Of a DNA stretch of 64,000 nucleotides, positions 41,912 to 55,241 are shown one piece after another; positions within the stretch are counted from its first letter, which is position 1; every line of letters begins with the position of its first letter. Origin of the DNA: Phytophthora colocasiae (lineage: Eukaryota > Oomycota > Peronosporomycetes > Peronosporales > Peronosporaceae). Both the position numbers and the translations under genes were made by a program. The notes beneath the pieces are model-generated. The model did no database searches and had not been told where the DNA came from. It was given only the letters and a program-made list of their open reading frames with translations. The stretch covers positions 434,001-498,000 of the forward strand of contig JAGKQI010000058.1 in assembly GCA_018806915.1 (NCBI GenBank), read 5' to 3'.

Positions 41912-43812
41912 TTATTTTCCGATACAGAAGTCCGCGAAAAGCACGTCCAGAACATCTTCAACGTCAATCCGTCCGAGGATACGACCAATCGCCATCACAG
42001 CTCGGCGGAGGTCCTCAGCAGCAATTTCACTCTGGTAAGGATCGGCCAGGAAGCGATCTAAGCATGCTAGACACTCGACAAGGTTTTGACGGTGGCGTTC
42101 TCTTGTAATCAGTGCACCATTCGCAGTCCCTCCAGCAGACATTTCCAACCTGTTACAGATAACATTGTGTGAGACTTACTATACGTAGTCAGCTCTTAAT
42201 GCGATACATACTTTTCCTTGACCACAGTTGCTAGTTTCTCAATGAAAACATCGATGTTGTCCCCTTCCGCGCAAGAAACAACAAGCAGCTGATCGCGTTG
42301 ATCGAGCTTGAAGGTTTCCAGGATACGTGCAACCTTGTCTTCACCCACTTGATCACTTTTATTCAAAACAGCTAGTGCACCTTGTTCAAGATATGACTGG
42401 TACTCTTCGGTGTGGAGTTCCACAGCATTCTACAGTACACACTTACGGCATCAGAACTGACGATTTAACCTTCAACATACTCTTAAAGGAGTTGCATACC
42501 TGGATGTCCACCATGACGACGCAAATATCCGCCTCAGTGGCACATTGCTGTGCTCTTAACACCCCTTCTTTTTCGATAAGATCCTCAGTTTCGCGCAGTC
42601 CAGCAGTATCGCTAACAATAACGGGATAGCCAGCAATATTCAGTGGAACTTGTACAACATCTCGTGTCGTTCCAGCAATGGATGACACAATTGCAGCTGG
42701 TCGTCGTGCAAGAACATTTAATAAACTGCTCTTGCCGGCGTTTGGCGGACCGAGGATGGCGACGTGGACACCACTGCGCAGAATTTCACCCCTCCTTCCA
42801 TCTGCCAAGTGACCTCGAATGGAATCTGCCAGAGTACGAACACTACCAGCGAAAACGTGTAAGTAGTAAATACCATGCACATGTAAGTTACTGGATAATG
42901 TCCCGTACCGACCCACCGCCACCTCATAAGCAGCATCTGTGACATCGTCTTCGTCGTCTCCAAAATCAATCATAGCCTCTGTGTACGCCAGACACTTAAC
43001 GAGACTGTCACGCCAACCTTCATAGACCTGTCCAACGTCGCCAGAAAGTTGTCGGAGTGCCTGTCCACGCTGTGCTTCCGTCTCAGCACTCAGGAGATCC
43101 GCCAGTCCCTCTACTTGTACAAGATCGATCTTGTTGTTGTCGAAAGCTCTTTCCGTAAATTCGCCCGCTTCAGCAGCACGACAATGCTTTACAAATTCAG
43201 GTCAATTCAACAGCAACCTACACAGCAGTACTAATTAACCCACCGGCACGTGGCTCAACGCTTCCAAGACGCCAGAGACAACTGCAGTGCTTCCGTGCGT
43301 GTGCAATTCCACGATGTCTTCGCCCGTAAAACTACCATTCAATATAAAACACATGAATTTAAACGTCCGAATCGCATTGCATCAATTTTCGCTACCTGTT
43401 CGGATGTGGGAATCTCAGAACCAACGCGTCGTCCAAATGATCTTTCGTCGTCGGGTGGTAAAGCTTTCTCAGTGCGGCGCTGTAAAATTTCCATCAGTCC
43501 CCACAGTCATCATAATTTTACTTACATACGATCACAAGACTACATCATAAGTTTTTAGTTTACTTACACGCGAGCCTTTGGTAGCGCTATTGAATGGCTG
43601 AGCTGCTGCAAACACAAGTCTGCCTGGTCACCAGAAATTCGGATGACTGCAACGCCAGCTTTCCCAGGCGCAGAGGACATCGCGTAGATAGTGTCCAGCT
43701 CGTACACGCTGATGTCATCATTGCCGCCTCCATTTATAGTTGAAAAGCAGGCGAACTGCCGAGTACGCGCAACAGGAACACGGCCCCGCAGTGCGCACAG
43801 CCGACTAAGCAT
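41912..43812 (-). CDS. MSS1: tRNA modification GTPase MnmE (mitochondrial MSS1/GTPBP3)
   Basis: With its MnmG partner this enzyme modifies the wobble uridine of mitochondrial tRNAs. The start ATG at 43812 opens [20 protein letters not shown], a mitochondrial-type presequence. The N-terminal domain follows across short exons ([80 protein letters not shown]). The G domain has [23 protein letters not shown] and NKSD. The C-terminus ends FADFCIGK, keeping the family's catalytic cysteine. One intron (about 42,844–42,909, 66 bp) is a multiple of three with no stop, so it reads through in frame. Confidence 0.92.
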
Positions 43813-43919
43813 TGTCGACGTACTAATACTGGAAGTCAAGATTCCTGATGTACAGCATACAAATATAGTAGGTAATATGATAGGTCATTTAAGGTTCGTT
43901 GAAAATATTGGGCGGATAG

Positions 43920-45743
43920 TTAGATAGGCAGCGTCACGCCTTCGAAGTACTCGAGCATATCATCGATGTCGCTGCAGTCGAAATTTTCCGAACTACTGCT
44001 GCACATAGTGTTAGTTCGACTGATGTCCAGGTCTTCGTGAGGTGCCGCTGGTGGTGGAGTGGTCTTGGGGGTTTCGATTATGGTAGTTTCGATAAGAGTT
44101 GTAGCTGTAGCTGGCGATGGATGGGAAGACTTCTGTAGCTTGTCCGGTGTATCCAGTTTCAGTTCTGTGTCGGACAGGAAGTCGTATTGTGGGCTGTCCA
44201 GCCCATCGCTATGGTAGCTTCGAACGCATGACGGTTGAGATGGAGCTGGAGGTGGTTGTGGGGGACTTGTGGATGTCTGAACAGGTAACAGTTGGTGTGG
44301 CATCGGCAAAGAACTTACTTGCCCTGCAGCAGGAGAGATCGACTCGACCTGCTGGAGAATTCCAGATGAGGTCGCAATGTCAAAACTCTTAACGCTTTTC
44401 CGGCTGGATGAAGAAGCCACTGAGGATGCTGGTGACGGCGGGATTGAAAGGGACTGCAGCTGCGGTGGCATGTCCATCTCATCGTAGCAGTTCAGGTACG
44501 AGTCACCTGTCACCATTGACGTTGTACTTCGCTCGAAAATGTCGTTGGAGGCTGCACGTCTCTGTTTTCGCAGTACCCGCTTCGCAGCCAGGCGCTTCTT
44601 TTGCTCCTGTGCGTTATCTGCTTCGAGCTGCCGTTGCCGTAACTTGGTGAGCTCAGTTGGCTGCATGAAGGATTTCCGCTCCAACGGAATTCCGGGGCTC
44701 TCCTCACTCTCGCTCGAGCTGGAACTTGCTGGATTGCGTCGTGCAATAGTCTTTCGACACGGAAGTTCGTAGTTCTCTGGGTGACTTACGCTTCGTCCAC
44801 GTTGCTGCTGCAAAGCATCATTGGCGGCATTTAGCTGGTGTCGCATTTGGCCCACGTGGTGATGGTGCACGTGTCCTTGAGCCTGCTGACGCTTCTTTTG
44901 CTCCTCCTGCCACCGCTTGTGCCGACTGCTTTCGGTCGGACCGAAGTATCGACTACGTGTGAGCCAGTGACTCATTTGTCGGTCCCGATATTTCGCCAAT
45001 GCTTTGCTTTTTTCAGCAACTGCACCACGGATATCGAAGATTGCCTTGGAAATTGTGCGCAGCTTCACGTCACCGCTCAATCCATTCAGCATGTGATCGG
45101 AAGACACTTCTTCATTTGGATCGTACAACCACACATCAGCTCGCATACGAGGACGCCGCTGACCTGCAGGGGAAGCTGGTAAACTGTGCGACGTGCTAGA
45201 CATCATCATAGTCACAACAGGTCTCGGGAATCCACCACAGATCGAAGCTCGAGCTAGCGGAATGTCGTCCGCCATCGCTGCAGAACCACCGGTCGTCCAT
45301 TGTTCCAACGTGAGCTGAACTCGAAGTATACCTTCGTCTCCTGAATGCCCTGGAGCGCAGCATACTTCCTCATAGCCATGGAACTCGCCCGAAATCTCAC
45401 GTACTTCCGACGGTGAAACCTCGCGCTTGCTGGGACAGTCAGCATGAGTTCCCACAAGTAACAACCTTCGCCCCGGAACGTCCGATAAGTGTGCCCAGTG
45501 CGCAATCACAGCTGCAAGTGAATCGCGTCTCCTGAGGTCGAACAAAAGCACGAAGACGCCGTCATCGCTGTCCGGAACTCCTTCTCGACTTTGCAAAATG
45601 TGAACAATCGCCGTCTTCTTTCCGCCAGGACGCGGCCAAATGAATTGATGCGGCGCCACCTGCTTAGCACCCAGAGCGAGCACGAAGCTCGTCTTGCCTA
45701 CTGCGTCGGCTCCTACGACCGAGACCGAGACGCTGCTGGACAT
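43920..45743 (-). CDS. Atypical Ras-like P-loop protein with a long disordered tail
   Basis: Intron-free, 607 residues. The first 160 residues resemble a small-GTPase fold: VSVVGADAVGKTSFVLALGA (P-loop), hydrophobic strand VFVLLFDLRRRDSLAAVI, and LLLVGTHADCPSK where a GTPase has NKxD. The switch II DxxG motif is not evident and NKxD is replaced by THAD, so nucleotide binding may be altered. The rest is low-complexity and rich in Ser, Pro, Gln and basic residues, with a helix near 44880–44560 (RLAAKRVLRKQRRAASND). There is no C-terminal prenylation cysteine. A signalling or scaffold role is possible. I cannot place it in a named family. Confidence 0.65.
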   Translation of the reverse strand: MSSSVSVSVVGADAVGKTSFVLALGAKQVAPHQFIWPRPGGKKTAIVHILQSREGVPDSDDGVFVLLFDLRRRDSLAAVIAHWAHLSDVPGRRLLLVGTHADCPSKREVSPSEVREISGEFHGYEEVCCAPGHSGDEGILRVQLTLEQWTTGGSAAMADDIPLARASICGGFPRPVVTMMMSSTSHSLPASPAGQRRPRMRADVWLYDPNEEVSSDHMLNGLSGDVKLRTISKAIFDIRGAVAEKSKALAKYRDRQMSHWLTRSRYFGPTESSRHKRWQEEQKKRQQAQGHVHHHHVGQMRHQLNAANDALQQQRGRSVSHPENYELPCRKTIARRNPASSSSSESEESPGIPLERKSFMQPTELTKLRQRQLEADNAQEQKKRLAAKRVLRKQRRAASNDIFERSTTSMVTGDSYLNCYDEMDMPPQLQSLSIPPSPASSVASSSSRKSVKSFDIATSSGILQQVESISPAAGQVSSLPMPHQLLPVQTSTSPPQPPPAPSQPSCVRSYHSDGLDSPQYDFLSDTELKLDTPDKLQKSSHPSPATATTLIETTIIETPKTTPPPAAPHEDLDISRTNTMCSSSSENFDCSDIDDMLEYFEGVTLPI

Positions 45744-46407
45744 CCTCCTTCTCTTCTCTCTTTAGGTTCAATTATGTGAGTACCTCTCTGCGCTGTCGTG
45801 TGCTGAGTGCAACCGCGGTCGAGATGGATATCGACAGACGAAGCGAGAGCCCCTGATGGCGCGCTATATCGCCAAGAAGCGCCCGTGTATCACTGGAAAG
45901 TGCACGCGCAGAGGCAACTCAGGTGTTATATCGTAGCCGAGCCCAATTGCAGCAACGAGAGAATCGTAGGGACTCGCTTGGCCGTTATTGCTTCAACGGC
46001 CACCGTCTGGGCATTTACTATGGCCTGGAGCCAGAGCCTCTTTACCAAGACTGACGCAATGCACGATCGACGAGCGACACCACGAAGTGCCAGATGGTCT
46101 TTAACTTCACATTCCGCCCAGCTTGATCGTCGTCTTCAAGCCTGGCAAATGCCAAGGTGGTACAAGATGCCTCTCCGTACTACATGTACTACATGTAGTA
46201 CTAAGGCCTCACATATATATATGCACGATATACTGTAATAAACCGGTGACTATAGCCTTCCCTGCCCATTTCCATCGCATCCTTCATGGGCACCTTCATG
46301 TGGAATTGTATCGTAATTTTTGCAGTACAATTTTTTTGGCTAAAAGCTTGAAAAATATCCACCAATCATAAGTGTCCACCACTACTAGTGCAATAAGACC
46401 TGGGGTC
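45744..46407. other. Divergent intergenic region with a 25-bp perfect palindrome
   Basis: No gene seen between the Ras-like and zinc-finger genes. At 46177–46201 a perfect palindrome of two 12-base arms (GTACTACATGTA) around one base contains two TACATGTA sites. It is about 210 bp upstream of the zinc-finger gene start. Confidence 0.6.
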
Positions 46408-47561
46408 ATGGGGGCGGGGCCGTCCCTGGGCAAGTTCCTCAAGAGCATGGACGACGAGGACCTCAGCAAGCTCGTAGAAGAGGTGTGTGTACTACCTACC
46501 TAGCCTTAGGACCTGTGTTCCAAGTCATTAAGCTGCTATTTGTTTCTCTGACAGGCTTACAAACTCGAGCCTCAGCGCATGGAGAAAATGTTCGCGCTAG
46601 CCAAGGAGCGATATTATGAAGGTCCGTACAGCAATGGATATTGTGAGCTTCGTAGTTTACAGAGTAATTGATTTTCTGGAATTTAGAGACCGGGCAAACT
46701 CGAGAAGTCGATGCGGTGGACGCAGCCACTGCTTTGAATATATCTGCAGCATTGCTGCAGCCTCCGCAGTCATTGACCCCGTCTTCTGCCCCTCCGATGC
46801 TGAGTGAGATGCTGCCACCGCCTGCAACAACCACAGTAATACCTTCTGTTGCAGCGGTTCATTCCGTGACAACAACACCGACTATGGATTCGATGCCCGA
46901 TGCAGAGGACCAGCCAGTATTAACTGGCAATAGAGACCCGATGAATGCCCTCTGGACTTTTGAAGGCCACCACCTCCGCCAGTTAAAGGCAGCAGACAAG
47001 AACCCACAGAACAAAAGCAGCCACCCCCTGCAGCAAGAAATGGCAGATCACTTAAACAAGCATGGCGGCGGAATCGACCCGTCAACAGCAATATCGATGC
47101 CTCAGCGAGAGCTGGACGCTGATGGTTATCCAGTCATGTATGGCAGTTGTGGTCGTGACAAGCGGTACGGACGATGCTCCGTGTGCTACTACAGAGGCCT
47201 TCGTTGTAACACAGATCACTACTGTGCTTGCTGTCAGAAGCCTGTGTGCATCCGCCCCCGCATGTATCCGGGCGAAGAGCACCACAAAATATGCTGGAAC
47301 GTGCTTCACATGGATAAGGAAATCGTCAAGCGCGTGCAGAAGAAAAGGAAACGAAAACTGCGAGACGCTACTGCGCCGACAGCGGTGACTGTAACAGCAA
47401 TGACGCGTCTGAAGAACGTCATGTCTTTCAATACTGGGGACGCCGAGACAGATCATAGCGATAGACCAGACGACACCCTTGAGCAGTCTGCTGTAGATCT
47501 GCATCGAGCACCGTCCATTCCAACTGTCATGGCAGATGTGAGTGGTGCAGTAGACTTGTAA
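46408..47561 (+). CDS. Protein with a piggyBac-type C-terminal zinc finger
   Basis: Three exons: 46408–46482, about 46555–46620 and about 46687–47561. It begins MGAGPSLGKFLKSMDDEDLS and continues as a small helical region (AYKLEPQRMEKMFALAKERY), then a Pro/Thr/Ala-rich linker. A Cys/His cluster follows at about 47150–47310: GRCSVCYYRGLRCNTDHYC, CCQKPVC and CWNVLHM. The spacing (CxxC…CxxC…C…C…H) is like the zinc finger found at the end of piggyBac transposases (zf-Tnp_2 type), but no DDE region is present. A basic stretch (VKRVQKKRKRKL) could be a nuclear signal. DNA binding is inferred. It may be a domesticated transposon domain or an unrelated finger. It is convergent with the PTB gene. Confidence 0.6.
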
Positions 47562-47720
47562 GAAGGTGAATGAGATAGGTGTTTTACTTTTTTTGGTTAG
47601 GTGGAGCAAAAATCATATCAGCAAAGGACAAGCAAGACACTGGAGTTACAGTTCACTTGCAAGAAAGAAGACGCGACAATGATGAAGCAAGGGTCTCTCA
47701 AGGGCAGACAGAAATTGCAC

Positions 47721-50159
47721 TCAGTATCGTGGTGGTGGACGACGCGAGTTGTCACGCGGCTGGTACTCGCGTCCTCGCTGCGGTGGCGGGGCTCGGTCTC
47801 GGAATGATCGGTCTCGATCCCCACCTGGAGGGGGCCCTCTCTCACGGTTCCGACCGCGATCGCGGCTGCGATCTCTTGAGCGCGACTGCATGGGTGGGTT
47901 CCAGCCGCCTGAATCAGTGCCAGGGGCACGCATAGGACCAGGACCAGGGCTAGGACCAGGACCAGGACCGGCACCGTTACCAGCAGAAAACTGGTAAGCT
48001 TTGGAAAAGGATATGCGCATGTGCGAGTCCGGGTAAGCTATGTTGTCGAGGCGTAGAAGTGCCATGATAGCTTCATCCATGGAACCCATTTCAATCAGCG
48101 CCATCTTGCGGTTATTCTGCAAGTAGTGGAAGTTCTTGACGAAGCCATACTGCGCGAAGAGGTCGACAAGTGCGTTCTCATTGCGTTGCAGTTCCATCGG
48201 AATTCCAGAGATGTGAAGCAGTGGACAAGGAGAAACAGCTTCTTGGGGACTGCGACGTCGGTAGCGATGAAGTGGCGAGTTCGAAAAGTCGAGAGTGTTC
48301 TCGATCTCAAAGCGGTCCGCGTCTGCGTGAGGCATTGATACGCTCGTGTGCTTCGAGTAGTCAACACGCAGCTTCTTGCCAAAAACGTAAACACCATCTA
48401 AGTGATCCAAGGCCGAAGTAGACTGGAACGTACATGTACATAGTCACTATTAGCATGGGTCATCACAATCGGCATAAGCCATAGGAGCTGTACGTACATG
48501 AACATCGTCGACAAATTGAATCAATGCAGTATCTCGCTTGCGAAACATAATTTTGATGCGAAGGACGTCACCGAAGCAGCCAAATAACGTAAAGAGGCGG
48601 TGCGGGGGCTGCCAAAGGAACCAACAAATAAATGCAAAACCTGGGTTAGGAATGGTACTCGAATCGCCAAACAGGACCTTTGCACTTACCACTAGTTCAC
48701 GGTGAATATTGCTGCAAATCAAGGCAGGAGATGGTTTAGTATCACCTCGTATCGCCCGCCCAGTGGAATGAGGAGGCAGCTCGCGCCCTCCGCGAGCTTC
48801 ATGAGGTCGATCCATACTTGGAGGTCGATCATCGAATCGTGGAGGCGGGTTATGATTACCACGCATGTCTGGAGTGTACTGCTCACCATGGCCAATACTG
48901 GAAGCGCGAGTAGGTTCACGATAATCGAGGTCATTACGACGAGCAGGTGGGTTGCTGTAGCCGCTATCGCGAGGAGCATCACGTAGGCCAGTAGTAGTGG
49001 GGGTTGCTGGTTCGTTGTCATTGTCAGCATCCCCTCCACGACCAGGACCCGGGGGGAGATCGGGATTGGTATAATCCCATGATCGGTCGTCATTATAGCG
49101 AACGCGAAGTTCAGGATGGCGCGAAAACACAATACTCAGCTGGTTGCAGCCTGTGTAGATATCACGTCCATCTAGCGCAGATTGAGCAGCCTGGGCTTGG
49201 TCTACAGACTCCATTTGCACAAGAGCCTTAAACTCATTGTCTTTCCAAAACGTGACGATCTTCTCCACGTTACCAAACTTTTGGAAAACCTATCATGAAA
49301 GAGTATCCATAACTTGTCAGTCAATATCGCTATGAACACCGTTATTACGCTTCGTCGCACCTGCTGTAGAACCTCCACTGTCACATCGTACTCGATTTTG
49401 GACACCGAAACCATCAGAATTTGATTGGGCGGGCCAATACCACGACGAGGACCATCATGGGAAAGCAAACTAGGTTGCCCTACGAAATCAATACTCAAAG
49501 TCATCAGTATAGCAAACTCAAACTATATCAATAAAAGACTCCCGTACCTCCATTGTCTCCGCGGAATGGCTGGATATCTTGTTGTGGTGGATATTGCCCA
49601 GACGGAGGCAGCTGGTACGGAGCAGTTCTTGGTGGTGGCTGATGCTCATACGGTTGCTGCTGCTGTTGGTAGGGAGGCGGACCATCGTGCTCTTGGCGTG
49701 CTATGATTTCTTTGCGGTTGCTGAACTCGAAAAAGATCTTCTTGCCGCGGATGAGTGCGTCGCGCGTTTGGTAGAAAGTTACGAGGTTGGACGCTGAGGT
49801 GACGTCAGGAAGTTGCACGAATGCTTGTCGTTTCTGGGGGATCATGAGGTGCTTTTCGACAACTGCAAATGGGCAGCACAGGGCGAGCAGCTCACTCTCG
49901 AGGCAGTCAGCAGGCAGCCCACAGACAAAGACAACCTATTTGGCGGCGAGGGCAGGGCACAACAGGACATAAAGAGCAGGACAGTGAGCGAGCAGGTCAG
50001 ATTGTACAGCAACAAGAAGAAGAGAGCCCAGGGCAAGGAAAGTCAATGCCAAGTAGTTACCCGCGATGCCGGCTGCGAGCTTCGTTGGCGCTTGGACGGG
50101 TCGAAGTCGTCTCCATCAAAGTGGCGCTTCAAGCCAGATCCGGTGTCGTTCAATGCCAT
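47721..50159 (-). CDS. Polypyrimidine-tract-binding (PTB/hnRNP L-like) protein, four RRMs
   Basis: Six exons: 50159–50061, 49935–49548, 49479–49361, 49289–48690, 48608–48498 and 48422–47721; 672 residues, frame-consistent. It starts MALNDTGSGLKRHFDGDDFD. RRM1 is VVFVCGLPADCLESELLALC to RGKKIFFEFSNRKE; RRM2 is ILMVSVSKIEYDVTVEVLQQ to CNQLSIVFSRHPELRVRYND, very PTB-like; RRM3 is ICSNIHREL to KLRVDYSKHTSVSMP; RRM4 is LLHISGIPMELQRNENALVD to MRISFSKAYQF. Linkers are Pro/Arg/Gly-rich and the tail is Arg/Pro/Gly-rich. PTB proteins bind pyrimidine-rich RNA and control splicing. Relevance in an intron-rich oomycete is plausible. Confidence 0.92.
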
Positions 50160-52800
<2,641 letters not shown>

Positions 52801-53168
52801 GCTCGTCACTCGGAGTCATTACTCCTACTCGCGAGGTCACTTGATTGATAGTCTGGCGCCAAGAGAGAAGAAGCGAGAGTTAGGAGAGAAAGACAGGAGA
52901 GGCTCCCGCCATGTAATTGTGCATCTATTGGTTTGCAAGCTACTTAGTTGCCTTTCATCCCGTATTGATCATTGCAACTTACTTAAAGTACATGTTACCT
53001 TAGCTAGATGCGAGCTTAAGACTCTGGGACCAATGTTACAGAAAGAAAATACATTTGAAGAGCACGAGCGATAGATAACACGTGCTATACACATCCACGT
53101 CTTTAGAACGGTTTGCCGTACTTTGGTGTTACTCCTACCACACTACGAGATGTGGAGACACCATCTGC
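52801..53168. other. Convergent intergenic region
   Basis: About 370 bp between the ends of the ARF and V-ATPase F genes. It must contain both 3' ends. No gene or repeat seen. Confidence 0.5.
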
Positions 53169-53655
53169 TCACGACTCTCCGAGCATGAGGTTCACGCGCT
53201 TCATGATGTAATCCTTGGCTGGATCGTAGGGCGAGTCCTTACTAGGGATTTCCAGCACCGTTGGAATGGTCTTGTCGTACGTGTTAAGCAAATGACGGAT
53301 CTCCTCGGCCACCTATAGCAGACAACAATAAAAAAAAAGCAGTAAGTTGCCAACTCAAATGAAAGTGAAATCCTAGCCATCCGTACATGCTGGTTGATGA
53401 GGATAATGGCAACATCGTCGCGGTTCGAAAGCGTCCGGAAGCTGGCTTCGATGGCAGAGATTGGCGTGGCTGCAGCAATAAACAGCTTCTGTCAGCTCTA
53501 TTCATCCGAAAACCTTTCACAACGATCAACTTACAAGGCTTAACGACGAGGAAATTCGTTCCCTCCGCCGTTCGGTGGCCGACACCCGCGAGGATGAAGC
53601 CCGTAACAGTGTCTTCGTCTCCGATCACTGCAATCAGTTTCGTGCCGTCGCTCAT
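53169..53655 (-). CDS. VMA7: V-type proton ATPase subunit F
   Basis: Three exons: 53655–53535, 53469–53387 and 53312–53169; 115 residues, close to the usual length. Subunit F belongs to the central stalk of the V1 sector, which couples ATP hydrolysis to proton pumping into vacuoles and endosomes. Family text is clear: MSDGTKLIAVIGDEDTVTGF, NFLVVKPSTPISAIEASFRT, DDVAIILINQHVAEEIRHLL and PTVLEIPSKDSPYDPAKDYI. It is divergent from the next gene, with 163 bp between starts, in which a tandem repeat sits. Confidence 0.95.
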
Positions 53656-53712
53656 GATGCTCGAAACGAAGAAGAAGACGCAATGTGGATCAAGATCTGC
53701 GTGAACGTGTTA

Positions 53713-53788
53713 TACCGGTACAACGGAGTCGACTACCGGTACAACGGAATCGGCTACCGGTACATACCGAGTCGGCTACCGGTTTCTG
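53713..53788. repeat. Short tandem repeat with ACCGGT cores in a bidirectional promoter
   Basis: Units TACCGGTACAACGGAGTCGA plus C (53713–53733), a 21-base near copy (53734–53754), a 22-base variant (53755–53776) and a partial unit (53777–53788). Each contains the palindrome ACCGGT. The array lies between the VMA7 start and the start of the gene at 53819. Confidence 0.8.
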
Positions 53789-53818
53789 AAGGGCAGTCTC
53801 AGCAGTGAAGTCCGCGTC

Positions 53819-55110
53819 ATGTTGGCCTCGCCCGGAACAACCACTTCCTCTGCGTTGACCCAACGGCAGCTCCAGGGCCTCCTGACGCGCCGCTCTGTGA
53901 CTGCAGAGCCTAAGAATGCAGCGCAGTACTTCGGCCACGTGGCCGACGTCGTACGCGTCAATGAACATCTCACCAAGCACCGGTATTTGTCCTTCTCCGT
54001 CGCCACCAACCAGTTGCGTCCTTGTTCACTCCTCTAACACTGCTGTAATTGTTTGATCCTGCAGCACCTACAACCTCAAACGACGCGCCAAGGTCGCGTA
54101 CAAAGGGTATGAGTCTGTACTGAGTCGTAAGAAGCGCACGACTATCGCTAGCAGCGTTAAACCGTCGGCCGCCAATATGATGTACGTGTCACGGCCAGCA
54201 GCTCCGACGCCGCCCGCTGCCACGTTCAATCCCGCGGCTGTCCTGCAATTGCAGGCGATGCTGCCTAGAGCACAGCCAGTGGCTGTGAAGCCAGCACCTA
54301 AATTGGTAGCAGCACCTGTGTCCTCTGTGATCCCGTCCACGACCATGTCCACGCCAACAGTGAATTCTGCTGCGGTGACGACGCCTGGACACATGACACC
54401 CGCCCAGATCCAGCTGCATCAACAGCAGATGAAGAGTGCGCAATTGCAACAACAGCAGCAAGCGCCAAGAAGAGCTGACTTTGTCGTGGGGACAACTGTG
54501 CTCATCCGGGTATGATGAATTTTGTTTTTATTTGGGAGTGGTTTGATACTAACTCGGCTGTGGTTTGCTGTAGAGTACTGCCGACTTGGTCGCGTGTGGA
54601 GCGCGGAATCTGGCTGGCAAGACAGGGCGCATTGTTGCGGCTCCACAAATCTACGGACAGGAACTATTTTCCGTCTACATCGACGAGCACGAGGCACTGT
54701 TTCAGGTCCCATTTAACGCGCTGACGCTTGTTGCCCGACCGACACCAGCTCAGCAACAACAAACAAACGCTACACAACAAATTAAGCAGATGCAAGCACA
54801 ACTTGCTGCCGCAGGGGGGCGACTTGTTCCAAACCAGATGCAACGCCCTCAAAATGGCAACGCCCAGGCTGTTAGAGGGTCGAAGACGGCCGAACAGATC
54901 AAGGTGGAGCACTCATTCCAGCTTCATCGGCTTATGCAGCAGCAGTACCGAGAAATCCAGGTGTTGCAACAGAGGTATGCAGAATGCAGGGTCTTGAACC
55001 CGACGGCTCTTTCGGGGATTCAAAAGGAGCTGTCGAAGCTACGGCTCGTGCATCTATCACAGGTGCAAACTCTCAAGAGCAAGCAGGCGCTAGATATGAT
55101 TGGCAAGTAG
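53819..55110 (+). CDS. Unknown Gln-rich protein, possibly nuclear
   Basis: Three exons: 53819–53982, 54065–54509 and 54574–55110; 381 residues. I do not recognise the family. Residues 1–85 look folded (QLQGLLTRRSVTAEPKNAAQ, FGHVADVVRVNEHLTKHR, YNLKRRAKVAYKGYESVL). An Ala/Pro/Gln-rich linker follows. About 215–270 is a compact beta-rich stretch (ADFVVGTTVLIR, NLAGKTGRIVAAPQIYGQEL, FSVYIDEHEALFQVPFNALT) that could be a Tudor- or KOW-like barrel. The end is helical with Gln-rich segments (HRLMQQQYREIQVLQQRYAE, IQKELSKLRLVHLSQVQTLK). The mix resembles subunits of transcription or chromatin complexes, but this is a guess. It shares a 163-bp promoter with VMA7. Confidence 0.65.
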
Positions 55111-55241
55111 GTGTACGCAGCAAACGTCAAGATGTGAGCTGTTGTATTTCACGGTGTGCTTCCACTCTTTACATCGATCTTCTTGCTAATTGAAGAGCAA
55201 AATGCGTGTTCAAGTTGAACATCAAAGCGAGCGACTCGTGT

